Below, piece after piece: positions 10,008-18,158 of a stretch of DNA of 64,000 nt. The first letter of the stretch is position 1. Each line of letters opens with the position of its first letter. The notes under the pieces were generated by a model. That model was not told where the DNA came from, did not search any database, and was given only the letters and a program-made list of their open reading frames with translations. The stretch is from contig NZ_HG322949.1 in NCBI RefSeq assembly GCF_000723165.1, positions 1,322,025 to 1,386,024 on the forward strand. Reading direction: 5' to 3'. A program made the translations under genes and the position numbers. The stretch comes from Janthinobacterium agaricidamnosum NBRC 102515 = DSM 9628. GTDB lineage: Bacteria; Pseudomonadota; Gammaproteobacteria; Burkholderiales; Burkholderiaceae_D.

Positions 10008-10745
10008 TTTTATTAACTCCGCGGCCTAGGGCCATCTCTATGCCGTTCCCGTGGAAACGGCGAAGTACAGGGACATACGCGAGAACTGGAATGGTTGGGG
10101 TGGGTATGCCGGGGCGTGCGGAGCAACAACGCGGGGCGCTGCGGCCGCAACAGGGCGCAAATGATGCCGATCGTCATGCCGAGTGCAGACAGCGCCTGCA
10201 ACTCATCTGATGCAGCCCGACGTTGTCGGGGGCAGAGAATGCAGGCGGCGCGCAAAAATTCAGAGCCAAATCGTAGCCAGGCTCACATACCGGGGTAGCG
10301 ATGCCGAGACCTTTGACTGTGCCGCGCCTGGTGGAATTATTATTTCCAGGTCTGGAAGAGTCACTGCCTCGGCCTTTCATCGGCAACCCTCAATATATAG
10401 GCTTACTACATGGGGTTTGGCGAAAACGGCAAGCGTTATCAACTTCATCAACCCGCAAGCATGCTTTTATAAAACCTGCTGACGGGTACTTATCCTTACA
10501 ATCCAAAACATTCTAATTCAACATCCTCACGCCTTATCCGATTACAACAACGGTGCAACCTTGATAAGCGCAGGGGTGCTGCGTACACATTTTTCCACCG
10601 AATTTGCAATTTGGCGAGGCCGGTGGACACGCCCCTGTGTAAAATGTGCTTTTATTGTTACACCAGCAGCAGCCAGGGCCGCAGCAAAAACAATTATATA
10701 TTCAAAATGAAGGACTTAGAGAGATTTTCTGGGAAGACAGAGTAA
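10008..10745. other. Divergent leader region between rne and rluC
   Basis: A 738-bp stretch without a convincing gene. The half next to rne is GC-rich and contains a hairpin (GCCGTT with AACGGC at about 10040-10060). The half next to rluC becomes AT-rich. rne in other proteobacteria has a long 5' UTR through which RNase E controls its own mRNA, so a long leader here is plausible, but I cannot recognise the known gamma-proteobacterial hairpins. I found no promoter I would defend. Small open frames inside lack ribosome sites and were not called. Confidence 0.5.
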
Positions 10746-11753
10746 ATGAAGATGCAAAATGATGTTGTTCCCCCTTCAACACCCCCGGATAGCCGGCTGG
10801 TTCAACCGCAAGCCCAATTCCTTACCATCGCTGAAGAGGAAGCTGGCCAGCGTATCGACAACTACTTGTTGCGTATCTGTAAAGGAGTGCCGAAAAGCCA
10901 CATTTACCGCATTTTGCGGTCTGGCGAGGTGCGCGTTAACAAGGGCCGCATCGACCAGTTGTACCGGCTGGCCGAAGGCGATGTGGTGCGGATTCCGCCG
11001 GTGCGGGTGGCCGAAAAGACCGGCCCTTCGGCGCCGGCCGCCGAGTTCAAGGTGATTTTCGAAGACGCCCACTTGCTGGTCATCGACAAGCCGGCCGGTG
11101 TCGCCGTGCATGGCGGGTCCGGCGTATCGTTCGGCGTGATCGAGCAATTGCGCGCGTCGCGGCCGGACGCCAAGTTCCTGGAGCTGGTGCACCGGCTCGA
11201 CCGCGATACGTCCGGCCTCTTGTTATTGGCCAAGAAGCGCTCCGCGCTGACCAGCCTGCACGAGCAAATGCGCGACGGCGTGACCGACAAGCGCTATCTG
11301 GTACTGGTGGCGGGCGACTGGAAAAACGCGCGCCAGCATATCAAGCTGCCGCTGCATAAATATACGACGGCCGATGGCGAACGGCGGGTGGCGGTGCAAG
11401 CCGATGGCTTGCCGTCGCACACGGTATTCAGCTTGTTGCGTAAATATAATAATTTTGCCTTGCTGGAAGCCGAGCTGAAAACCGGACGCACCCATCAAAT
11501 TCGCGTGCATCTGTCTTCGTCCGGCTTCGCGATCGCAGGTGACGATAAATACGGCGATTTTGCGTTAAATCGCGCCTTGTTGAAAGCCGACGAGACGCGT
11601 GGCGCGCTCAAACGCATGTTCTTGCATGCCCATCAAATTACGTTCAGCCACCCTGAAACAGGCAAAAATGTGACCTTGAACGCGCCATTGGCCGCCGAAT
11701 GCGAGCGTTTCTTGGTAAGCTTGGGCAAACCGCTGGCTGTTGCGCCACGCTAA
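10746..11753 (+). CDS. rluC: 23S rRNA pseudouridine synthase RluC
   Basis: A 335-residue RluA-family pseudouridine synthase. An N-terminal S4 RNA-binding domain (about residues 32-90, AGQRIDNYLLRICKGVPKSHIYRILRSGEVRVNKGRI) precedes the catalytic domain with the motif HRLDRDTSG, Asp152 being the catalytic residue. RluC modifies U955, U2504 and U2580 of 23S rRNA in E. coli. Its divergent position to rne is the arrangement also seen in E. coli, which favours RluC over RluD or RluA. The start is the first ATG after a GGGAAG about 10 bases upstream. Confidence 0.93.
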   Translation: MKMQNDVVPPSTPPDSRLVQPQAQFLTIAEEEAGQRIDNYLLRICKGVPKSHIYRILRSGEVRVNKGRIDQLYRLAEGDVVRIPPVRVAEKTGPSAPAAEFKVIFEDAHLLVIDKPAGVAVHGGSGVSFGVIEQLRASRPDAKFLELVHRLDRDTSGLLLLAKKRSALTSLHEQMRDGVTDKRYLVLVAGDWKNARQHIKLPLHKYTTADGERRVAVQADGLPSHTVFSLLRKYNNFALLEAELKTGRTHQIRVHLSSSGFAIAGDDKYGDFALNRALLKADETRGALKRMFLHAHQITFSHPETGKNVTLNAPLAAECERFLVSLGKPLAVAPR

Positions 11754-11793
11754 AAACATCACTCAAGGAGCCGGTGCCTGGACGCCGGGATAC

Positions 11794-12453
11794 ATGGCAA
11801 GAAAGCAATTTGATCTGATCGTTTTCGATTGGGATGGAACGTTGATGGATAGCACCTCAACGATCGTGAAATGTATCCAGGCGTCGGCCAGGGACCTGGG
11901 TCTGGCGATTCCAGCCGATCATGCGGCGGCCCATGTGATCGGACTGGGTTTGCAAGAAGCGATGCAACGCGTGCTGCCGGGCGCCGACCAGAAAACCGTG
12001 CTGCGCATGGCGGAGCGCTATCGCCATCATTATTTGTCGCGCGACCACGAGTTGACCTTGTTCCCCGGCGTGACGGACATGCTGCAGGAATTGTCGCACA
12101 ATGGTTATTTCCTGGCGGTGGCGACCGGCAAGAGCCGGGTCGGCTTGAACCGTTCGCTGAATGCGCTCAAACTATTGTCGATGTTCGATGCCACCCGCTG
12201 TGCCGATGAAACCTTTTCCAAGCCGCATCCCGCGATGTTGCAGGAATTGACACGCGAGCTGGGGCAAGACATGAAGCGTACCGTGATGATAGGCGATACC
12301 AGCCACGATTTGATGATGGCCAATAATGCCGGCGCGTCCGGCATCGCGGTACAGTACGGCGCCCATCCGGTTGAGCAGCTGGACGTTTGCCAGCCGATCT
12401 TTTCGGCGGCTTCGGTGGCTGAACTGCACCAATGGCTCAACGATCACGCATGA
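11794..12453 (+). CDS. HAD-superfamily phosphatase (phosphoglycolate phosphatase-like)
   Basis: A 219-residue HAD hydrolase with motif I FDWDGTLMDS (nucleophile Asp12, acid/base Asp14), motif III KPHP, and motif IV GDTSHDLMMANNAG, plus an alpha-helical cap between motif I and II. It resembles Gph/PpaX-type phosphatases; the substrate cannot be read from the sequence. The frame is open upstream to 11740 inside rluC, but the ATG at 11794, with GGGA five bases before it, starts directly in front of the catalytic motif. It lies 40 bp after rluC and overlaps the next gene by four bases, so the genes form an operon. Confidence 0.9.
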   Translation: MARKQFDLIVFDWDGTLMDSTSTIVKCIQASARDLGLAIPADHAAAHVIGLGLQEAMQRVLPGADQKTVLRMAERYRHHYLSRDHELTLFPGVTDMLQELSHNGYFLAVATGKSRVGLNRSLNALKLLSMFDATRCADETFSKPHPAMLQELTRELGQDMKRTVMIGDTSHDLMMANNAGASGIAVQYGAHPVEQLDVCQPIFSAASVAELHQWLNDHA

Positions 12454-12839
12454 TGCCGGACGAAGTGATGGACAACGAAGAAATCCTGATTTGCGCCGCC
12501 GATGCGCTATTGGACGGCGGCAAGGGTGTGCGCTTCCCGGTGTCGGCCGGCGGCGAAAATACCACCGGCTTCGTGGTGCGCTACGATGGCAAGGTGTACG
12601 GCTATTTGAACCGATGCGCCCATATTCCGATCGAACTGGATTGGGCCGAGGGCGAGTTTTTCGAGTCGAGCGGCCTGTACCTGATGTGTTCCACCCATGG
12701 CGCGGTCTATGTGCCGGACAGCGGTTTGTGTGCCGGCGGTCCTTGCAAGGGCGGCCGCTTGTTGCCGATCGTCCTGGTCGAGCGCGAACAGTCCGTATAT
12801 TGGCAACCGGATGAATATGTCAGGCCGGCGCACGCCTGA
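12450..12839 (+). CDS. Rieske [2Fe-2S] domain protein
   Basis: A 129-residue single-domain Rieske protein. The cluster ligands are in NRCAHIP (Cys-x-His) and LMCSTHGAVY (Cys-x2-His), followed by a Pro/Gly-rich stretch GLCAGGPCKGG that fits the conserved proline loop. Such small soluble Rieske proteins act as electron carriers, as in dioxygenase ferredoxins or NirD. There is no oxygenase nearby, so the partner is unknown. The start codon overlaps the stop of the HAD gene (ATGA); a second ATG at 12453 is also possible. It lies between the phosphatase and the S49 peptidase. Confidence 0.9.
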   Translation: MMPDEVMDNEEILICAADALLDGGKGVRFPVSAGGENTTGFVVRYDGKVYGYLNRCAHIPIELDWAEGEFFESSGLYLMCSTHGAVYVPDSGLCAGGPCKGGRLLPIVLVEREQSVYWQPDEYVRPAHA

Positions 12840-12893
12840 TTTGGCTGTCAGTGACTACATCGTGCGGCAAATTGATCTTAACTGAAGCGAAAT

Positions 12894-13913
12894 ATGAGCG
12901 ATAACACGAATAACGACGCTACCGGCGGCTTGAGCACCGAGCAGATTTCCGCCGCCGCAGGGACTGCTGCGGGCGGCAACTGGGAGCGTGAAGTACTGGA
13001 AAAGCTGGTATTTGCGACTTTGCAAGAACAGCGCGCGCATCGCCGCTGGGGCATCTTCTTCAAGGTGATCAGCTTGCTGATCGTGTTGTTTGCGCTGTGG
13101 GTATATTACGACTATAACAATTCGGACGATAGCGAAACGCTGGGCCGGCACACGGCGCTGATCGATATCGACGGGGCTATCGAATCGGAAGGCAGTGGTT
13201 CGGCGGCGGTGGTGATTCCGGCGCTGGACAAGGCGTTTTCCGATAGCGGTTCGGTGGCGGTGGTGTTGCACATCAATAGCCCGGGCGGCAGTCCGGTGCA
13301 AGCCGGCATGATCGTCGATGAAATGCTGCGTTTGCGTAAAGGCTATCCCGACAAGCCGCTGTATGTGGTGGTCGATGAAATGTGCGCTTCCGGCGGCTAT
13401 TACATCGCCGCCGCGGCCGACAAGATTTATGTTAACAAGGCCAGCGTGGTCGGTTCGATCGGCGTGTTGATGGATGGTTTCGGTTTTACCGGCATCATGG
13501 AAAAGGTCGGCGTCGAGCGCCGCTTGCTGACGGCCGGCGAAAACAAGGGCTTCATGGACCCGTTCAGCCCGTTGACCGAAAAACACAAGGCGTATGCGCA
13601 AGGCATGCTCAACGAAATCCACCAGCAATTTATCGACGTGGTGCGGGCAGGGCGCGGCAAGCGCTTGAAAGAAACCCCGGACACCTTTTCGGGCCTGTTC
13701 TGGACCGGCGCCAAGGCGGTCGAAATGGGCCTGGCCGACGATTTCGGCACGGTCGACAGCGTGGCGCGCGATGTCGTCAAGGCGGAAGATATCGTCGATT
13801 ACACCCAGCATGAAGGTTTGCCGGAGCGGGTGCTGAAGAAATTCGGTGCGGCGATGGGAGCGGGCGCGATGAAGGCGGCGCTGCAAAACGTCAGCAAGCC
13901 GAGCTTGCGTTAA
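12894..13913 (+). CDS. Membrane-bound S49-family signal peptide peptidase (SppA/SohB-like)
   Basis: A 339-residue protein with a cytoplasmic N-terminus, one membrane segment (about residues 47-66, IFFKVISLLIVLFALWVYY) and a single peptidase S49 domain. The catalytic serine is Ser166 in CASGGYY; Lys218 in AGENKGFMDP lies 52 residues later, the spacing of the Ser/Lys dyad of SohB-type enzymes. It degrades membrane-released signal peptides or membrane proteins. It is a half-length SppA, as is usual outside enterobacteria. It is the last gene of the rluC operon; no classical terminator follows directly. Confidence 0.93.
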   Translation: MSDNTNNDATGGLSTEQISAAAGTAAGGNWEREVLEKLVFATLQEQRAHRRWGIFFKVISLLIVLFALWVYYDYNNSDDSETLGRHTALIDIDGAIESEGSGSAAVVIPALDKAFSDSGSVAVVLHINSPGGSPVQAGMIVDEMLRLRKGYPDKPLYVVVDEMCASGGYYIAAAADKIYVNKASVVGSIGVLMDGFGFTGIMEKVGVERRLLTAGENKGFMDPFSPLTEKHKAYAQGMLNEIHQQFIDVVRAGRGKRLKETPDTFSGLFWTGAKAVEMGLADDFGTVDSVARDVVKAEDIVDYTQHEGLPERVLKKFGAAMGAGAMKAALQNVSKPSLR

Positions 13914-13955
13914 GGTCTGTGCTGGCCGCGAGGTGCTGAAAAAGTTCGATTTTTC

Positions 13956-13983
13956 TTGAAAAACCGGCCTCGTGGTCTATATT
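13956..13983 (+). promoter_or_regulatory. Sigma-70-like promoter upstream of a possible small RNA
   Basis: TTGAAA at 13956-13961 and TATATT at 13978-13983 are separated by 16 bp, close to the sigma-70 consensus. The predicted transcript start, near 13990, is in a region with no open frame but with strong hairpins. Confidence 0.45.
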
Positions 13984-13989
13984 GGTCTT

Positions 13990-14160
13990 GTAGTTCTTTT
14001 CAAGGGGGCCGATATAAATCATTATTTAGTTGTCAGCATAAACTTGATGTATCAGCATGGAACTACTCCCCGCATCGCTGATGCGGATTAGAGTGAATTT
14101 CGATTCCTCACACGGGCCTCGAACGAGGCTTGAAAACGGCGGCCTCGTGCCGTCGTTTTC
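13990..14160 (+). ncRNA. Candidate structured small RNA
   Basis: Downstream of a sigma-70-like promoter, about 170 bases hold three hairpins: CCGCATC/GATGCGG with a 3-base loop (14070-14086), GCCTCG/CGAGGC with a 2-base loop (14116-14129), and a terminal 11-bp stem AAAACGGCGGC with GCCGTCGTTTT containing one G-U pair (14133-14159), which could act as a Rho-independent terminator. I do not recognise a known RNA family. The alternative is that the last hairpin simply terminates the sppA-like operon. Confidence 0.33.
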
Positions 14161-14210
14161 ATGTGGCGCACCGTTTGCATCCGTAAACGCACCCTTGGGA
14201 CGCACCCCTG

Positions 14211-14376
14211 CTAAGAACCTATCCCAGTAGATGAATACGCCCTCTTCTGGCGCTCCTCAGGAACGGGGACTGCGTTGATCGTCGTCGCGTGGCCCGCCAC
14301 GCTTGCTCCTCACGCGTGCTCCGCGCTCCCGATGCGCTGCCAGCAGACGACGCTCACTACTGGGATAGGCTCTTAG
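14211..14376. mobile_element. MITE-like element with 20-bp inverted ends
   Basis: A 166-bp segment bounded by near-perfect inverted repeats: 14211-14230 (CTAAGAACCTATCCCAG...) and 14357-14376 are complementary with one mismatch in 20. It has no gene. The ends resemble those of small IS5-type elements in general form, but I cannot name a family. No clear target duplication is visible, unless the CTAAG/CTTAG termini are an altered one. Its right end abuts the stop codon of the small protein gene at 14377. The interior is GC-rich with no coding capacity, fitting a non-autonomous miniature element or a dispersed intergenic repeat. Confidence 0.55.
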
Positions 14377-14739
14377 TCAAGCGGTACAGGTATGGCCTTT
14401 AACGAGCGCTTTGCCGGCGGCATGACCCGTCTTGCCGTGTTTCTTGACGCCAGGCGGCTGTTGGGCCGCGCTGCCGCGTTCCGGCTGGCCCGCTTGCTGG
14501 GCTTGTTTCAGTGGCGCTTGGGAAAAACCACCGTTCGACAGCCATTCGATGAAGCTGTTCTGGACATGTTCATGCCAGCAAGCCTGCGCCGAAGAGGGCG
14601 GGCTATCCATCTTGCAAGCTCCGGCACTCCAGCGGGCGACCGCTAAATTAACGCTGTGCATGGCTGCCTGCTCTTTTGCCATCTGCACGCGTATTTCTTG
14701 TCTGGTCTTGTCCAACTGGTTTTTTTTGAATTGTTTCAT
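14377..14739 (-). CDS. Small basic protein of unknown function
   Basis: I do not recognise this 120-residue protein. It starts with a Lys/Arg/Gln-rich segment (MKQFKKNQLDKTRQEIRVQMAKEQ), has a middle part with Trp and Cys residues (ARWSAGACKMD, ACWHEHVQNSFIEWLSNG), and ends in a Gln/Lys/Gly-rich, probably disordered tail. There is no signal peptide or membrane segment. An AGGA seven bases before the ATG supports translation. It stands alone, with its stop codon next to the MITE-like element, so the original 3' end could have been altered by that insertion. An operator-like repeat lies upstream at 14791-14819. Confidence 0.6.
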   Translation of the reverse strand: MKQFKKNQLDKTRQEIRVQMAKEQAAMHSVNLAVARWSAGACKMDSPPSSAQACWHEHVQNSFIEWLSNGGFSQAPLKQAQQAGQPERGSAAQQPPGVKKHGKTGHAAGKALVKGHTCTA

Positions 14740-14790
14740 GGGGTATCCTTGTGAAACTCCAACATGACATGCCTGCTGACTACCTTAACT

Positions 14791-14819
14791 ATTCCTAAGC
14801 CCGTTAGGCCGATTCCTAA
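14791..14819. promoter_or_regulatory. Operator-like repeat upstream of the small basic protein
   Basis: ATTCCTAA occurs at 14791-14798 and again at 14812-14819, 21 bp apart (two helical turns). The first copy also forms an inverted pair CCTAA-N5-TTAGG (14794-14808). Such an arrangement suits binding of a dimeric regulator. The rest of the 261-bp gap between the small protein gene and rsuA is AT-rich and shows nothing else I can name. Confidence 0.35.
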
Positions 14820-15000
14820 CGAAGTTTCAGTGTATCAACACGAAAATTTTGAACGCTTGATTTATCTCAAATTAAATAGCTGCATATGCTTAAAATATTT
14901 TGATGTTTTGATGTAGATATAGGCTGCGAATCGCGCGACGGCCAGCGCTGGCCGCCCGGCCTGCCTTCACGCTGCCGGTTGCTTCTGTTAAAGTCTCGCC

Positions 15001-15717
15001 ATGAGTAAATTATCCTTAGACCGCATCCTGCAATCGCAGGGTTTTGGCACCCGCAAGTATTGCCGATCCCTCATCGACGACGGCGAAGTGAGCATCGCCG
15101 GCGTGACCCAGACCAATTACCGTACCACTGTCGACACCGATGGCCTGGTGCTGCATATCTTCGACGAAGAGTGGGTGTACCGCGAACATGTGTATATCGC
15201 GCTGTACAAACCGGCCAATTTTGAATGCTCGCGCAAGCCCAGCCACCACCCGGGCGTGCTGACTTTGCTGCCTGAGCAATTCACGTGGCGCGAAGTGCAG
15301 CCGGTCGGCCGGCTCGACCATGACACCACCGGCATGTTGCTCATTTCCGACGACGGCCCGTTCATCCACGCCCAGTCGTCGCCGAAGCGCCATGTGCCGA
15401 AGATTTACCAGGCCACCACGCAAGAACCGGTGAGCGAGGAATTGATCGCGCAATTGCTGGCTGGCGTGCAATTGCATGACGAACCGGCGCCGCTGGCGGC
15501 GCTGGTGTGCGAAAAGCGCGGCGAGCATCAACTGGAAATCGTGCTGGAACAAGGCAAATACCACCAGGTCAAGCGCATGCTGGCCGCCGCCGGCAACCAT
15601 TGCAGCGCCTTGCACCGCTCGGCGATCGGGACTCTGACGCTGGAATCGCTGGGCCTGGCCGAAGGCGAGTGGTGTTACCTGGATGCGGCGCAGCTGGCCT
15701 TGCTGGCGCCGGCCTGA
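15001..15717 (+). CDS. rsuA: 16S rRNA pseudouridine synthase (RsuA family)
   Basis: A 238-residue protein with an N-terminal S4-like domain (KLSLDRILQSQGFGTRKYCRSLIDDGEVSIAG) and a catalytic domain with GRLDHDTTG, Asp106 being the catalytic residue. Length and motif spacing match RsuA, which makes pseudouridine 516 in 16S rRNA. The paralogues RluB/E/F share the fold, so the exact target is inferred. It appears monocistronic. Confidence 0.85.
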   Translation: MSKLSLDRILQSQGFGTRKYCRSLIDDGEVSIAGVTQTNYRTTVDTDGLVLHIFDEEWVYREHVYIALYKPANFECSRKPSHHPGVLTLLPEQFTWREVQPVGRLDHDTTGMLLISDDGPFIHAQSSPKRHVPKIYQATTQEPVSEELIAQLLAGVQLHDEPAPLAALVCEKRGEHQLEIVLEQGKYHQVKRMLAAAGNHCSALHRSAIGTLTLESLGLAEGEWCYLDAAQLALLAPA

Positions 15718-15832
15718 GCGGCCGTCATGCACTATTCGTGATTTACTATCAAGAGGAAACCCGGTGGCGCGCGAGGTGCGGCCGGGTTTCCCGTTCTTTC
15801 CCGATTTGGCTCTTTCCTGATCCTGCTTCCCG

Positions 15833-16831
15833 ATGAAACTCGCAACACTGAAAGACGGCACCCGCGACGGCCAGTTGGCCGTGGTCGCGCGCGACTTGAA
15901 AACCGCCCATCTGGCCGACGGCATCGCGCCGACGCTGCAAGCGGCGTTGAACGATTGGGCGTTTATCGCGCCGCAACTCGATTTGCTGTACCAGGCCTTG
16001 AATAGCGGGCGCGGCCACCGCAGCTTCGACTTCGACCCGGCCAATTGCATGGCGCCGTTGCCGCGCACGTATTTGCGCGCCGCCGGCGCCGCGTATCCCA
16101 GCCTGGCCGAGCGGCTGCATAAAGCCGACCGGAGCGCGGCGCCGGACAACTGGCGCGACGAGCCGCGCATCTATCAGGGCGCCGGCGATGATTTGCAGGG
16201 GCCGCGCGACGATATCCTGCTCGCTTACGAGCAATGGGGCATCGACTTCGACGCCGGCCTGGCCGTCATCACCGACGACGTCGCCATGGGGGCGACGCCG
16301 GACCAGGCGCACCAGCAAATCAGGCTGGTGATGCTGGTCAATGACGTGGCGCTGCGCAACCTGGCGCCGGACGAACTGGCCAAGGGCTACGGTTTTATCC
16401 AGTCGCGCCCGGCAGCCAGCTATGCGCCGGTGGCCATCACGCCGGACGAGCTGGGTGACGCCTGGAAGGGCGGCAAAGTGCATTTGCCGCTGCGCTCCAC
16501 CTTGAACGGCAAGCTGGCCGGCCAGCCGCAGGCCGGCGCCGACATGGCCTTCAATTTTCCGCAATTGCTGGCCCACCTGTGCCAGACCCGCAATCTGCGC
16601 GCCGGCAGCATCGTCGGCGCCGGGCCGGTGTCGAACAAGGAAATCAAGCGCGGCCATGCGTGCATCCTTGAAAAACGCGCCCTGGAACTGGCCGCCGACG
16701 GTATTGCCGGCACCCCCTACATGTTGTTTGGCGACACCATTCGCATCGAGATGCTGGATGAAAACGGCAAATCGCTGTTTGGCGCGATCGAACAAACGGT
16801 GAAGCAGAGCGAAGCGCGTAAATCCCGTTGA
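15833..16831 (+). CDS. Fumarylacetoacetate hydrolase family protein
   Basis: A 332-residue FAH-superfamily enzyme. Members cleave C-C bonds or decarboxylate/hydrate 2-oxo acids using a metal held by acidic residues. The stretch WGIDFDAGLAVITDDV supplies the usual Glu/Asp metal ligands, and the C-terminal part (AGSIVGAGPVSNKE, LFGDTIRIEMLDENGKSLFGAIEQ) matches the family end. Length and the N-terminal domain resemble the FAH of tyrosine breakdown, but no hmgA or other tyrosine gene is adjacent, so the substrate is open. There is no strong ribosome site before the ATG. Confidence 0.88.
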   Translation: MKLATLKDGTRDGQLAVVARDLKTAHLADGIAPTLQAALNDWAFIAPQLDLLYQALNSGRGHRSFDFDPANCMAPLPRTYLRAAGAAYPSLAERLHKADRSAAPDNWRDEPRIYQGAGDDLQGPRDDILLAYEQWGIDFDAGLAVITDDVAMGATPDQAHQQIRLVMLVNDVALRNLAPDELAKGYGFIQSRPAASYAPVAITPDELGDAWKGGKVHLPLRSTLNGKLAGQPQAGADMAFNFPQLLAHLCQTRNLRAGSIVGAGPVSNKEIKRGHACILEKRALELAADGIAGTPYMLFGDTIRIEMLDENGKSLFGAIEQTVKQSEARKSR

Positions 16832-16863
16832 GATTTCTTGTAGGCAAAATGGAACACATGCGG

Positions 16864-16912
16864 AATTCCGCGCCTGTTCCGGCGATGGCGATGGCCGGCC
16901 ATCGTTAATAAT
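16864..16912 (+). promoter_or_regulatory. Bipartite motif upstream of flhB, shared with flhF
   Basis: CCTGTTCC (16873-16880), 19 bp, then CATCGTTAATAAT (16900-16912), 55 bases before flhB. The same two blocks with the same 19-bp gap occur upstream of flhF. The conservation extends leftward as TTCC-2-GCCTGTTCC. This probably contains the binding site of the flagellar activator plus a promoter; I cannot assign -35 and -10 elements with confidence. Confidence 0.5.
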
Positions 16913-16967
16913 GCCCCATCAGTACTGCGCCCATGCCGGCGCGGTGATCAGTCAACCGGAGTAATCG

Positions 16968-18158
16968 ATGGCGCAAGACAGCGACGCAGAAAAGACCGAA
17001 CCCGCGTCAGCCAAGCGTATTGAGCAGGCGCGCGAGGAAGGCGACGTTCCGCGGTCGCGCGAGGTCGCCACTTTTACCGTGTTGATGGCGGCCGGTTGCG
17101 TGCTGTGGTTTGCCGGCGGCAGCGTGGTGCGCCGGCTGACGGCCGTGATGGTGTCCGGCTTGACGCTGGACCATGAACAGGTGTTTAACAGCAGTGTGAT
17201 GATAGCCCGCATCGCACGCGATATCACGTCGGTGTTGCTGACCTGCTTGCCGTACGCGGTGGTCATCATGGTGGTGGCGCTGGCGTCGCCGCTGCTGGTC
17301 GGCGGCTGGCTGTTCAGCTCGAAAGCATTCACGCCGAAGTTCGGCAAGCTCAATCCGATCCGCGGCCTGGGCAATATGGTGTCCAGCAATGCCTTGGTGG
17401 AGTTGCTGAAAGCGGTCGCCAAGGCCACCGTGGTCGGCCTGGTGGCGTGGCTGGTGATGCGCCATCAAAAAGACGCGGTGATGGCCTTGTCGGTCGAATC
17501 CTTGCGCTCCGGCAGCGGCCATTTGCTGAGCTTGCTGGCCACGACGTTCCTGGTGATCGTCGGCGCGCTGGGCTTGATCGCGGCGATCGACGGCCCGTAC
17601 CAGATGTGGCATTACGCCAACAAGATGAAGATGACCTTGCAGGAAGTGAAGCAGGAAGCCAAGGAATCGGACGGCAATCCGCAAATCAAGGCCAAGATCC
17701 GCCAGTTGCAACATGAAATGTCGCGCCGCCGCATGATGGCCGCGGTGCCGACCGCCGACGTGGTGGTGACCAACCCGACCCACTATGCGGTGGCGCTGAA
17801 ATATGGCGAGAACAGCCGCGGCGCGCCGCAAGTGGTGGCCAAGGGCTCCGACGAAGTCGCGGCGCGCATCCGCGAACTGGCCAAGGAGCACAAGGTGGCG
17901 ATCCTGGAAGCGCCGGCACTGGCCCGCGCGCTGCACAAGCATACCGAAATCGGCGATGAAATCCCGGAAGCGCTGTACGCGGCGGTGGCCGAGGTGCTGG
18001 CCTATGTGTTCCAGCTGCGCTCGTTCAGCAAGGGCGACGGCGAGCGTCCGGAACGGCCGACCAGGCTCGAAGTGCCGCCGGAACTCGACCCGCATCACCC
18101 GGCGTCGCAGATTAATTTGCAAGCTAAACCAGATACGAATAACGGAGCAACACCATGA
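16968..18158 (+). CDS. flhB: Flagellar export switch protein FlhB
   Basis: A 396-residue inner-membrane component of the flagellar type III export gate. The start EKTEPASAKRIEQAREEGDVPRSREV is typical, followed by four membrane segments between about residues 30 and 215 and a cytoplasmic domain. The autocleavage motif NPTH is intact (Asn269), needed for the switch from hook to filament export. The tail after about residue 355 is Pro-rich. The stop overlaps the flhA start by four bases. Confidence 0.98.
   Translation: MAQDSDAEKTEPASAKRIEQAREEGDVPRSREVATFTVLMAAGCVLWFAGGSVVRRLTAVMVSGLTLDHEQVFNSSVMIARIARDITSVLLTCLPYAVVIMVVALASPLLVGGWLFSSKAFTPKFGKLNPIRGLGNMVSSNALVELLKAVAKATVVGLVAWLVMRHQKDAVMALSVESLRSGSGHLLSLLATTFLVIVGALGLIAAIDGPYQMWHYANKMKMTLQEVKQEAKESDGNPQIKAKIRQLQHEMSRRRMMAAVPTADVVVTNPTHYAVALKYGENSRGAPQVVAKGSDEVAARIRELAKEHKVAILEAPALARALHKHTEIGDEIPEALYAAVAEVLAYVFQLRSFSKGDGERPERPTRLEVPPELDPHHPASQINLQAKPDTNNGATP

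Noticed and set aside
6831..10016. An open frame of 1061 codons on the plus strand opposite rne
   Set aside because: Its translation is low complexity (Arg, Phe, Gly, His) and follows from the GC-rich codon bias of rne; rne itself has clear domains. The same applies to the long plus-strand frames opposite mobA-moeA, fliD and the flagellins.
10183..10482. Small open frames in the rne-rluC gap
   Set aside because: No ribosome site, no family resemblance, and they start within what is probably the rne leader.
14096..14115. A tRNA T-arm-like stretch (TTTCGATTCC)
   Set aside because: The stem is only four pairs and no acceptor, D or anticodon arm can be built around it.
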